Shown piece after piece: positions 44,701-58,248 of a stretch of 64,000 bases of DNA. The DNA comes from Anadara kagoshimensis (Eukaryota > Mollusca > Bivalvia > Arcoida > Arcidae): positions 42,911,490-42,975,489 of the forward strand of contig CM037869.1 of assembly GCA_021292105.1 (NCBI GenBank). Reading direction: 5' to 3'. The notes under the pieces are model-generated. The model did no database searches and was not told the DNA's origin. It saw nothing but the letters and a program-made list of their open reading frames with translations. The position numbers and the translations under genes are program-made. Position 1 is the stretch's first letter; each line of letters begins with the position of its first letter.

Positions 44701-47700
44701 TGACACGGGACCTCCTTTATTTTAAGTTCCCATCCAAAAGAACCGTGACTTTCATTTCGTAATTTCGAGTGCTTGGTGAAAGAAGTCTTATGTCAGACCC
44801 GGCCGGGGATCGAAACCACGGCCCTCCACTTACGGAGCGAGCACTCTACCAACTGGGCTACCGCAGTGGTTGATCAAAGTACTAATTCATGAACTACAAA
44901 CACTACTTTTATAATAATAATAAGAACAATTTTATTCTCATTATAATTATTATTTTTATTATTTATGCAAAAAATGGAAAAGGTAAAATGCATATACCGA
45001 ATTTATTTTTGTCATTTCATGTCATTAAATACTATTCTTTTTAAACAATTAATATATACTTACCGGCAAATTGATGATGGGGAATTTACTTTCCACGAAG
45101 GTGTATAATAACAAAATCCTATCACATAAGTGTATACCGCCAAACTATTGTCGCAAAATCCAATATTAATATCTTCATCTGTCACTTAATTTTAAGAAAA
45201 AGTATTAAAATAGAATATTTATTGAAATGCATTTATAACATCAAACATGAATAGTGATATACACAAAATGAAAAACTGTCTATAAGCCAGCTTATAGGTG
45301 GCTTACAGCGGGCTTATAGATGACCTATAAGCCTTCTGTAAGCCAGGCTTATAGATGGCTTATTGGCATTTAAAATATAAGCCATCTTAATATCTAGTAA
45401 TCAAAACCAAATGAAATTGCGTACCCAATCTTCTAGAAAACGGACGTTTTTATTGTATTATATTTAATAAAAAAGAAATAAATGGAATAAGTACATTTAT
45501 TTTTCGTTTGATTGTTTGTTTAAATTATCTTTTCTTATTGGTGAAGTTAAGTGAAGATAATTTACTTCCTCATTTATATCGACAAACATATATTATAAGT
45601 TATATATACAGGGCTTTGGCAGGTTACTCGGCCCCATGTACCCCGTCAAAGATTTATGTACCCTGAGCCGCAGGCGAAGGATACATTGATCTCTGATGGG
45701 GTATATGGGGCCGTGTAACCTGCCAAAGCCTTGTATAACGTTTTTGTCAACCTTCAAAGCGTTACCATTTGGATCATTTTAACTTCCACTTGTCGCCATG
45801 TTTGTTTACCGTAACTAGACGTCAACGATGTGCAAGTTACTTCCCTTTTACCGCTAAAGGTCGCGAGCGTTCATGTACCCCGGAAGATTTCCGAACATTG
45901 TTCCATGTACCCCGGCAAATTGACCAATCAGCATGCGAGAAATTTCTTCGAAGGGTGACAAAAGTAGAATATTTATGAGGACTTCTTAGGCGTTAGAAAA
46001 CGATCGATTTTTTGTGAGTTTTTTTTTTAAATATTTCAACACTAGTCTGCCAAAATGCTATAGAAATGATGGTAATTAAATGCGTTTTATTTATAAAGCA
46101 GGTACTCTGTAGTAGTTGACAACTTAATACTGACTTCAGAATCAATATAAGATCTTGAATAATACATAAAGTAGATACGATATTGTGATTTGGACATGGA
46201 TTAAAGTGTTTAGTTTTTATTCATACATTTTAATGTTATCCGAATGGGATATATATAGATTATCACATTTCACATCATACCCCATATTAGCCCGAGACCA
46301 ATATATTAGCCAGATGTCAGATAGGTCCTAGAGCTGGGCTGATGTCGGGTATGGTATGAAAAGAGTCATATCATATTCTTTTTTAAAATATGTATCTTAA
46401 AATGTATTTTAAATTGTACATTATTACTGTCAAATATTAAGGGAAACAGATAGTTCAGAGGTGATATTCTCACATACACATGTATGTGAAAAGGAAATCT
46501 ATCCATTTCCCCGATGCTGTCAATTTCCCTGTCTCGCCCTGGTTGAGACAGATCACACGAACCATCTCCCAGTCTGACTTTTAAATCCTATTCTATGAAA
46601 AAATAGAGGGTACGATCACTTACGGACACAAGATTGTTGACGTCATAATGATTTACGCAATAACATCAACCAAATTCGATGACGTCATTTTCACGGCACG
46701 GATGGTGGAATGAAAACGTAACATTTGATGCAAATATTTGTTTACAAATCGCGTTTTTATGTTGCCAGTTAGTGTAAAACAGAGATATCTCAAACTCGGA
46801 TGAATATTTTCAATGTGTTGGTTATTGAATAACAGCTTATCTAAGAAGTTCCGAAATATTCTGATATGGAAAATCGGTCCGAGTGTCGGGCCGATATTGA
46901 TATGGATTTTTAGCCCTAGGGCTGACATGGCTCAATGTTAAATAGCAATATCACATATGCAGAAACGCACATATAAATTGAAAAAAATATGATACTATGA
47001 TACTATGAAAATAATAAAATGCCTATTGTCCTTAACGCTCACCTGAGGATATGCATACATGATGCGGTAGTAAAATGTTAGTACAACTTGAGGTTAAATC
47101 TCAGATGGAGTTGATAGTTTAATCATAGTTTGGAGGTAAAGTTGAAGTTATGTTTAACTTGGCGCTTAATCTTTGTTAAAGTAAATAGTTTCGTCCGAGC
47201 TTGGAGTAAATAGGCAAGTGTTCATCATATAAAATTGATTATTTAAACAAGGATAGAGTAAAAAGTTTAATCATTCTTAGGAGTAAAAACTCTCAGTTAA
47301 ATTTGCATTAAGTCAACTTTAGTTAGAGCAAACAGTTAAATTCCAGTTAGTATGGAAGAATAAATAGTATCTTAACTTTGATTGTGGTTAAACTTCAAGT
47401 TTAACTATACTTAACATAAAGTGGGGCATCTTGTAGTAGGGCATCTTCGTCAAAGCCTTATACCCTAACCCTAAACTCTAACCCTAATGGTCAATAAAAC
47501 TAATAGAATAGACTAATAAATTTTAAGCAGCATGGCCAAACAGAAGGATATTTGCAAATTAATTACTACTTTGTTAAAAATAAGCTACTGTACATATACC
47601 ATAACTTAGTTCTAGCTAAAGTATCTGTATGGATAGTTAGTGAAAAGTACAAAGGTTAAGATCTAAGCCATGAGAGTATTCAAATACATCTGTGACCTTG

Positions 47701-50700
47701 ATCTTTGAACCCATGATCTATATATCAAATATGATTCTTAGGCTAATACCTACGGTATTCTTATATAAATGCCTTTACAAAATGTTAATAGTTTTCCATT
47801 AAATTAACCATTTCAGCATAAGTATGCACCTATGGCCTTGACCTTTGAATACTCGAGTACCGTCTATATATCAAAGTTATCGTAAAGCCAATACGTACAA
47901 TATTCTTATCTACATTTTTGACAAAACATTTTCTAGATAATTAACCATTTCTGTATTTGTCTGCATCTGTGACCATAGATCTTTATAACCATGACCTTCA
48001 TTCATATATCAAAATGATGTTAGGCCAATATCTACAATATTCTAAAATTCTAAAATACATTGCTATACAAAAAATTTATAGTTTTTTCCTGATAATTAAC
48101 CATTTCGGTTTTTGTTTGCATCTCTGAACTTGGCGTTTGATCCTAAAACCGTCATATGAAAATCATCAATATACATAAAGTTTATAGAAATCCCACAAAT
48201 TAACTAATTGTTTGCATTTGTAACCTTTGACTTGATCCCATCACCTTCATATCAATACCTGCATATTTCTAGTATATATGCTTAACAGAAAGTTAATAGT
48301 TTGACCTTTGAAATCACAACTGCCATCTATATATCAAAATGATAGTTATATTATTACCTGGAATTTTCTAATAAAATGAGAAACCTATGCAAAATGTAAA
48401 AAGTTTTCCGGATACCGCGAGGCTCGACGGACAACGTACGGCAGACGACGGACGGCGAATCATCGAAATAGCTCATCGGAGCTTTCCGCTCAGTTGAGCT
48501 AAAATGTTTTGGTGTGCTTTTTAAATTATTTACCGTTACATTTCAGAAAAAACTGGGAAATAACAGACTGTGGTAATATCTCCCCGATTAACCATTCGTG
48601 TATAGATGACAGATTACATGGTTGTACCATCGTAGCTAACCTCTTTCTAACACAGTCCAGTGCATACCGATACACCCTTATAATAAAGAAATATATTAGA
48701 AATAACGATACAAATGAGGTTCATTATTTATATTAAAAGGAATTATTAATAGCTGCTACATCAAATTACCGACCAATTATAATGATAAAAAAGTGGTATT
48801 AAACACCTGGTCACAGACTCAAAGTTGACATGTGGTCAATATCGTTTTCTTTTTTTATTATAACTTTGTATGTATCCACACAACCAGCTATCAATTATCC
48901 CATATAAGGATATAGAGGTGGAGTTGTTGAACTGAATTTTTTCAGTTTGAAGTGAAATTAGAAATTGTATGCAGTGTGCAGGCTTCTGAAATAAAAACTT
49001 AAGAAGAGACTGTTATTGTACATTAGGTCAATTCCAAACAAAATGATGACACTAGAAAAAAGTGTAAACTTTAAAAAATGTTGTCAAAATGTCTGGAAAA
49101 CAGGATTTTAGTAATAATTAATAATATATTTTTGTAAAACTCTACAAATCTTCAATACTTATTAAGGTATACTTCCTCATTCAAAATATTTTCTTAGATA
49201 CATTTGGTTAAATGTATTTTGGTTCTTTGGATATGTTTCAACCTTGAAGATATTTTGGTTTCACATTTTGGTTTAAGCGCTACTTTTGAGGAATAGTATC
49301 TTGAAACGGTCGTCTAATGCTGTAACATTAACACTGGAATAATATGTACTGTAGATTACTTTAATATCGCGAATATCAAATTCCGCGTACTTACATCTGA
49401 GCTTCATTTCGCGAATACGTGTATTCGCGTCCACAATCCAAGTGCATATTTAATTTCGCGTCCACTTCGTAGCGGTTATATAGTTATCTACCTGATTTTA
49501 AATTTGACTTTAAATTTTTTTTTTTGCGATTCTAGGAATATTTGTGTGATATATGAATTCGCGATTGAGAGTTCTCGCGAAATTACGCAATAATAAATCT
49601 CTCGCGATTAAAAAGTAATCTACAGTAATATGACTAAAAAAGATAAAATTACTTACCAATACAACAACACAATATAAAAAAACAGCAACATAAAAAATGA
49701 CAAAAAAAACGTATTTGGATTACATAAAACATAAATTTTGACATTAATACTTCATTTGACATGCGCAGTCATAATATGTTTATGCTTCATAATTTAAAAA
49801 CAAAATTATAACTCAAGTTAACAAATATTAAAAACTACAAATTTAATAATAATTATATCAATTATTTTTTAAAAAATGATAAAAGAATACTTACAGACAT
49901 GCCCCGTCTACCTGCATCATATTTGTTCTGTTATAGTGAGAGGGATATCGCATATATTGAAAACAGTTATAAAATTGGCTGTATATATAAACTCTATCGT
50001 TAAATGTGCTGTTACATATTCCATTTCCAGTATCGATGCCTTCTGAGAAAAAGATGTTATGCCAGGTTAAATAGCGGATTAGTTTTTGAAATAAGACCTA
50101 CTGAGAGCTGAAAGTTTAGTTTAAAAAAATATCAATCGCAAAAATAACTCCAACAATCATTATTTTTATCTTTAATCAGTGAATGTAAAATTACAATGAA
50201 TTATTTGAACAGAAAATATCAAAGATATAAACTTATACAGAGTTTGCACCGTAAAGTTGGCGTCAGGCCGCACTTGATCAATGCAGATAAGAACAACATC
50301 AGCAAATGTGTGCACCCTATAAACTTGCATCATATCCCCACATGGGAAAACCCATTTAAAATAGGCACTAATTGGAAAACAAATACAACATAAGCAGAAG
50401 AACAATGATATTGCTCCAGAAAAAAGTTGACAATAGAAAAATTTAGTCGTAATATATACGGGGAAGAATGCTGTAGCTGGGTATTTACTAAATATTTTAC
50501 TCATTTTATGCTAAACGATATAAAGATAACTGTAATAATATACGCACTATCAAAACAAGATTTCACATCAATACTAAAGGTGCTGTTAAACCAATTTGCC
50601 TCAGCAATCAATGCTTTCTCTCTTTGTGTTTCACTACAGGATAAGTATTTTGTAGATTGCAAGTTTGTATAGGCGTTCATCACATGCTTCACATACCTAA

Positions 50701-53700
50701 AAATTCATGATCATTTAATAAAGATTGAAATTAGCTACTTTGTTTCAGCGATATAGACTGTGAGCTGTGAATGTAAATCAAAAACAACATACTAATCTAT
50801 GTCCGAATCCCAACCCAGAAGTCAAAACTTTAGAACTGACAAGTTAAGTTAGACACTTGAGACTTCCATCAGAGAAGTGAGGCTGGGTGCTGAGCACCTG
50901 TTGTTGAGCTAGCTACAAGTGCCACAATCAATTATAAGCATAATTGTGTACTATGGGACGTCAAATATATCCGAAGCAATATAGAAGTTCATGCAATTTT
51001 TCACATACCTAAAAAGCAAAGTGTTGATGGTAAGGTAAGAGATTCAAATAGGCTATTTTGTTTGTAGCGATATGAACTGTAAGCTGTGAATGTAAATATT
51101 ATATTTATTTAATAAATTAACAAAACACAAAAATTATTATCTTTCGACACAGTATTATCATGTGCTACCTACATATGCGCATTGGTTTTACCCATTATTT
51201 TACAAATTAAAAAAACATAAATTCAGCAACTGATAAATGTTCTGAATATATATATATATATATATACGCTTGCTTGAATTATTATCAGCACGTACTGTCG
51301 AACAATTATGCAATATATAAAAGAAAAAATACATTTTTATCTCTAACATGTCTAAGAAAGTTGATAGAGACTTAAATCAAATGACTTACTGGTGTCAAAT
51401 GTTTAAAAATATCAGCTTTTCTTACAGACTTAAACCGAAATTAAAAGTCCTAGTTGCACAAAAGTTAAATGTAACGACTCTTTAAATTTGATTTTAACGA
51501 GTCATTATATATTTAACGAATGATTATTTATTCCTCAAAACTTTAGTTTTAACGACTTGTGAAAATGACTAGATTCTTGTTGACCTTAATTTTGCACCAT
51601 GATTTAAGAATATAGTCATTGACTAAAAGTAAATAAATTTGCCACTAATGACCAACAATCAGAAAAAGAGGATTCTGCAGGCATACACCTATTTTTACCA
51701 TCATCAGAGATATACAATGTAAATTTGGGCATGGCATGAGAGCATTAATATAATTAAAACTTTGATCAGGGAGTATATTGAAAAACATACAGAAATAAGT
51801 AAAACAATCACTGAAAACAATCAATAACTCTAAATTACACTCTACTTCTTCATTCAGGTCATCAATTTCAATAGGTGAAAAGGTTGTCTTTCCTTGCCTT
51901 TTCCAAGTGGAAGTATGGAGGCTGTCATCTTGGATGTAGTACTTAGAGTGGTGGATAATGAGTATTGTTTTTATGTAATCAATTGATTGAAAATTTAATC
52001 AATGCGTTAAAATGTTTTGAAAAACAACTTTTAATAAACTGATATGTTAATCACTTGATTAGACTTTAACAAGTCGTTAAACTTTGACTAAAGATTAAAT
52101 TTTATCATTTTCGTGCATCTGTCCCCTTTAGCTTCTGCTATACTTAATTTTATGATCTACCATGTGATTAGTGAGAGGTTGAGAATGGCGCAAATCTAAC
52201 TCAGCCTCTCCATAACCTCATGGTAGATCAAAAGTAAAATTCCATTTCTTATTTCCTATATTAACAATCTTCTAAAGACACGGAAATTTTTAACGTTTTT
52301 CTGTCAGGATGACATTCAAAATGCTTAAGTATTATTATTGGTTGAGGAAATCATTTTGCTGGAACAGCTTTGATTTTGACAGACTCAAGGTTCTGCCTTC
52401 TTATCCAATCATATTTCATGTGGCAGACGTGATGTTCCGTCCACATCTGTTGACACTTTGAAAAAGGTTGTATTTGTGACGTCAAATTCGGACAAATATC
52501 ATGAAGCTCAGCCAACATCCGTTGACACGTAGAAAACCCGTGTTTTGTGACGTCAAACTTGGTCACGTCCGGTGAGCATCTCTATGAGGCTATGGTGATT
52601 GTTTCTATGTTTGATTTAAGGAAATAATAGAATTGTAAATCTAAGCAATTAAAATACATACCGACAGGAAAAGAGCTCATTATAACGAGGATCATCAATT
52701 GCGTTCGCAGATGCCAAAATTAATGCTCTAGAGTCATTACAAAATTCTTCTATTTGAGAAGCAACTGTAACGTAAAGCAGATGTGATATTTTAATATTTA
52801 GATAAACCATGAAATCTATATCATTTGGCAAACAGAATCATTGAAATTATATTGAAATAGAAGAATCTCAATATAGTTTGCGAAAAAAAAAAACAGAAAC
52901 ATAAACAAAATAAGAAATATTGTTGATGGTTAATGGATATTGAATATGAAATAGTGCTTTCAGTTTTGTAAACATTAACTACACACACTTTACACTATAT
53001 AATATTTTGATTGTTAAATATTTATATTTAATGTAATAAGTAGAATGGTTGGTTCAATTCAATAAGTTGAAAGCATAAAAGCATCTTTTAATCACTAAAC
53101 AAGTTAAATATTAGTAACTTAAAATGCTAGTCCATTGCAATTGATTTATACTTGTTTCGATTAATTTTTTTTACAAAATTGTTTTGAAAATTTGAATGAT
53201 TTATGCATATTAAAGATACCTGAAGTTTTTATCTTAAAAAATAAAATTAATAAGTAATTAGTTAACAATTTCTAGTGTTATACAAAACCTAAATCAGATA
53301 CAACCCGGATTTGTTTAAATTTCAGATCTAATATGTGAACACGATTCAAAATATTTCAAGAATAATGTACTCTGAGGTGAGTAATCCAGACATCTTAAGA
53401 GCATATTGATATTCTTCTCTGTTATAAGGAATCGAATTCCTTCCATTTTCCATTTACTATAGCACTTACCATTACATACACTTGCATCGTAGTTATAAAA
53501 CAAATACCTTCTCCCATACAGAAAATCAGGTACCCAGATATGCAGAGATGAAAGTGGACACTTGAAGGTATTTCCTAATTCAAATACTTTCGACTGCAGA
53601 CAACGGATAAAGTGATAATAAATCCTGTAAGAAACAAAAATATTATATATAACTAGATATCGTATATTAAAGATGTCTAAATAAAATTTCTTTAAAATGC

Positions 53701-56700
53701 ATAATTCATTCTTTTAACTTTGAAGCTCTTGAATACATTACGTGTTACATATGAATATATTTTTGCATTACCAGTCAACTTATATTCTTTGTAATTGAAT
53801 ACACACCGGCATTTGTCTTCGTCTGTCATCTTTGTAATTAATCTATAATAATTACTAAGGTAATAACAATAATGACTGCTTAACTCGTTCAGTACAGCGC
53901 TACTTCTGCAAATATCAGTTTTTGTCGAATCACCTGGATTAAAAAGTAAATTAAACAATGATCATAAACTCATTACAACAAATATAACAGACCGTATTCA
54001 AATCACAATAAAAAAATCAAAATCAAAACTGGCAAATAAAGTTAAACAGGTGATTTTGCACCAGAAAAGTGGTGCTTAAGTACACTTTTCTGATAAGAAT
54101 TTGTCTGTTCTGTTTCATTTCCAATAACTAAGTCGGTGCTTCTGCAATATGTTCCTTATTTTTGTTAAATGGAATAAACATTGTGAAAAAAATATATCAT
54201 TGGATCGCAGTTTCCAAAACCTATTAATTTTGTATTAAGGGAATTGTCTTTAAACAGCCTCTGGATTTTCCTTTTGTCTTTATTTTAATCCATAATTTTA
54301 ATACTGCCTATACTAACAACAAAAATGTGCCTCGGACGGACGCACTCGCAGACCAGTGGCTCTCACAGCCTAGATTCGAATTCCAGTAGGAGCATTGTAA
54401 GAGAGTTTGTTCAGTAGTAGCAATGTAAGAGTTTGTTCCAGTAGGTGCACTGTAAAAGAGTTTGCATTCGATTGTAGTACCTCGAACGTTTTCTTCTCCT
54501 ACCCAGAACTGACTACTGATAAAAATAAAATTGAATAAAATTGACTAGCTGTAAAACTTCGTTACTTTCCTTTACGTCAAATCCTGTTTATTATATGCAA
54601 AACTTCAAATGTAATACATTGCATTGATCAATTATTCATAATACAATTAAATACAAACACAATACCAGAAGAACATCCAGATATATTCAGTCCCCAATTA
54701 TCCGTAAACCAGTCAACTTCATTTGTCAGTTGGTTTCTGATCTCCTCGGTAGAGCACTGGAAATATGTCGATGGTCCAGATGATGTATAACATTGCTTTA
54801 GAAACACTTCCTCGAAAAACCTGTATCAAATCAAAAACAAACCTACTAAGTCATGTTTGAATCCCAATCCAGAAAAAAGAATTTTTTAAAGCTGACACGT
54901 TAGGTTAGACACGTGAAATATGAAAATTAATAAGCAAATCAAAAAGACCTAAGGTTGAAATAGATAAAGATATGTGTAGGTGCTCAATATTCTAATTAAT
55001 AAAACATAGAACAGCACACTGTACTAAATAATGAAAGAAACAGCCAAACATAAGAAACAGATTTAAAAAAAAAGAACGATTTTAATATTTTGAGACAAAT
55101 ATGTAGTTTCTTACAACAATTTGAAAGCTAAAATCTAATTTATGAAATAACAGATAAGAAGAATTGTGCTTTACAATCACACACAACTGGAGATGGTTAC
55201 TTTTTGTCAATATTGTTGCTACATTTTAGCTTAGCTCAATCTTGTTCTAGTCTATACTAAAGATTTTCATATACTGTAAAAAATTTCACGTGTCGCAGAA
55301 TGGTGTTGTCAACATCTTGCGAGTATATATTTTTGCAATATACTAATTCTTGTCTGGCCGCCATTTTTTAATTTAATGGCTATGTTATAATTCTGTACGG
55401 GTTGCTTCCCTTTAACAAAGCTCTAGGTAAGTCTTAAATAGACACAAAACATTATTTAGTAAATTTTACATATTATTCAAAAATGTATTCAAATTGTTTG
55501 AAAACATGTGTCTTGAATAGGCACAAAACATGGTTTAGTTGTTTAAAAAAGTAAAAGGATTATTGAAAATTACAACAAAAAGAATGTATGATTCAAACTT
55601 TTTCAAACCAACTGTATTTCCATAATCATCAAGTTTATTTTATTTAATGGAATATGAAAGTTTTTATACTTTAATTCTTATAAATTTCCACGTTTTATGT
55701 ATAATATCTAAAAGGGTTTTGGTGGTAAATGTTCCAAATAAAAAACAAAGATACTAAGCCATGCCCGAATCACAATCCAGAAGCAAAATAAAAACTTTCG
55801 AACTGAGAAGTAATCTGTTATAGAAATTTTTAACTAGGTTTAGTTTCTGATGTCCCTACTGATTCAAAACGATTCCTATTTCTATACCTTAATCCTCTAT
55901 AACACCTGCTAAACATAGTGATTTCGTTCATAATTCTCATTAAAAATGTATTAGCTCGGTTGTGCATTCAGGTGAACACGAAATATTAATACTATAAACG
56001 TATTTAATTGCGCGTGCATATATTTTCGAGGTATATGAAATTTAGACATATGCGCGTAGTAAAATCTTCTTCGCGTTTTTATGACATTACGCATAATTTA
56101 ATTTCCGCGCAAAACAAACGACCGCGAAATTAGCGAAAATTAGTTCACCGCCAAAATAAATACGTGTACAGTAGCATCAATTTTCATTTTTTCTAATGAT
56201 AACTATATCTCAACATGTTAATGTAAGTTTTGTGGTCCTTTTTATATATTGAGTTCCAACACCTTTTCAATATTCTTGGCAACGATCAACGTTAAAAACA
56301 GCACAAGGTATATTAAATACTAATATACGCATGGTTGAACTAATAATATTTCTAAAATTCCAGACAACAACACTAGAGCTAGCTAGCAAACAACAGGAAT
56401 TGGACATGGACAGGCATATTTGATTGGATTGTACGATTGCAGCCACCTTTAATAGTTTCTGAGTATTGCCCACTCTTTAATTAATTGAACATAATGTTAA
56501 AATCGTACTTTAAATGGATAAGTATGTTTGTTTTTGATTTAATTAATTTTACTTACGCACAGTTATGTTCAGCAGTCATCCCGCCACACAAACCAATCCC
56601 TTTACTAAGAAGGGCTAGACTATCATTGCAGTAGGCATTTTCTGTTTTATTCACTGCAAAATTCAAGAGAAAATCAAACAATAGAAACAAAAATCTAATG

Positions 56701-58206
56701 TCAGTTCATTTGAAAAGTCATCAAGAGTTAGACTATCGTTGCAGTCGGCATGTTCTGTTTTATTCACTACAAAATTCAAGAGAAAATCAAACAAAAATCT
56801 ATGTCAAATCATTGAAAAAGTCCTCTATCTAGATATATCGGGATAATGCTATGTGGAGATGGATTATACAGCAATACTTTAGGTTGCTTCAATGGTGTTT
56901 ACCCTTTCTAGAATTAGGAAGAGTTGTAGCATTGGTAGTTTTCAGTCATTTATAAGCAAACTGCTGATACATATATTGGATTATCATACCCAATACTTTT
57001 TACTTCCGCCATCACAATATTGTGTTGTAGCTGTATCCTACATACCCTGGATATATTCTACGTCTCACAGTTCAATGTTTTTTTATGTTCTCAAATTTGT
57101 TTTATTGGCGGATGTATTCAACTGAACAGGAAGCATTGCCCTTATAGAGCACCCGGCCTCACTTCCTTTGTGGAAGCTCAAGTGTCTTAATTTGCCATTT
57201 TTAAGAATTTTACTTGCTCTGCGATTGTGATTTAATTAATGGTGGATTGGTATGGTTATATTAGTGTATTTGACGTTTCGCCGCCACGCCTACAATGTTC
57301 CGACAAAGGGTCGACGTGCTTGAATGACACGCAAAAAGAATGAAAACTCGGCCTGAGCTGTGCGGTTTAATGACGTCACTGACACTAAACGTCATTAGTT
57401 GCCATGACACTGCTTTGGTACCGTGATGGCGGCCAGTGACGGAACATTGTGGCGTGGTCTGTGATATGTCAATTTGAAATGTTAAAATCAATCTTTTTAC
57501 ATTGACATGGATACTTCTTTTTACATATATACTTAATATTCTTGACTCGCAAAGATCAGGATTACTAAACTTTATGACAGTGCTGTTTCATGTACATTCT
57601 TATAACTGGAGACAATTTATTATTTAGTTTCGATCCATTTGCATAATCGTTCAAAAGAGTTATTTAAACAAACATACCAGCCCACGTCAAAACCAACCTG
57701 GAAATGCAAGTAAAAACATTTTCAAAACTAGAAAAACTGTGAGCTACAAGCTCACAAAAAATACCTCCCACTCCCAAAAATCCATCGGATCAATTTGTCA
57801 ATAGAGGTGCACATCTACATTATATCACAAAGATTGTGTAAAAGTTTCATGAAAATCCATTGAAGGGTTTAGGAGGAGTTGCGGATAGGAGATAGGAACT
57901 CTTAGGTGTAACGGAAGGACGGACGAACGGACACCCTATCACTATATACCCCCACTTTTTTAAGCGGGGAGTATAACTACTATATACTAACCGTTGCATA
58001 ATCCAAAATGTCCATACATAATTCCGACATGATTTATCATTAGATTCGACAAAACGTTATGAACGATGTCAGTTGTACAAGAATTGTTGTTCAAATTGTC
58101 CAAATTGTCTTCGAGACATCTTACACTGTGGTGATACAACCTGAGGAGAGATGATAAAAACAAACAATTATCACCCGAAAAATAATACTGCAGTCAAGAA
58201 AGAAAG

Positions 58207-58248
<42 letters not shown>

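Noticed and set aside
46653..46928. 91-codon minus-strand open frame
   Set aside because: It falls in a region of inverted repeats with no protein family resemblance.
47462..47488. Chromosome end or telomere
   Set aside because: Only about four imperfect units embedded in intron sequence; at most a short interstitial repeat.
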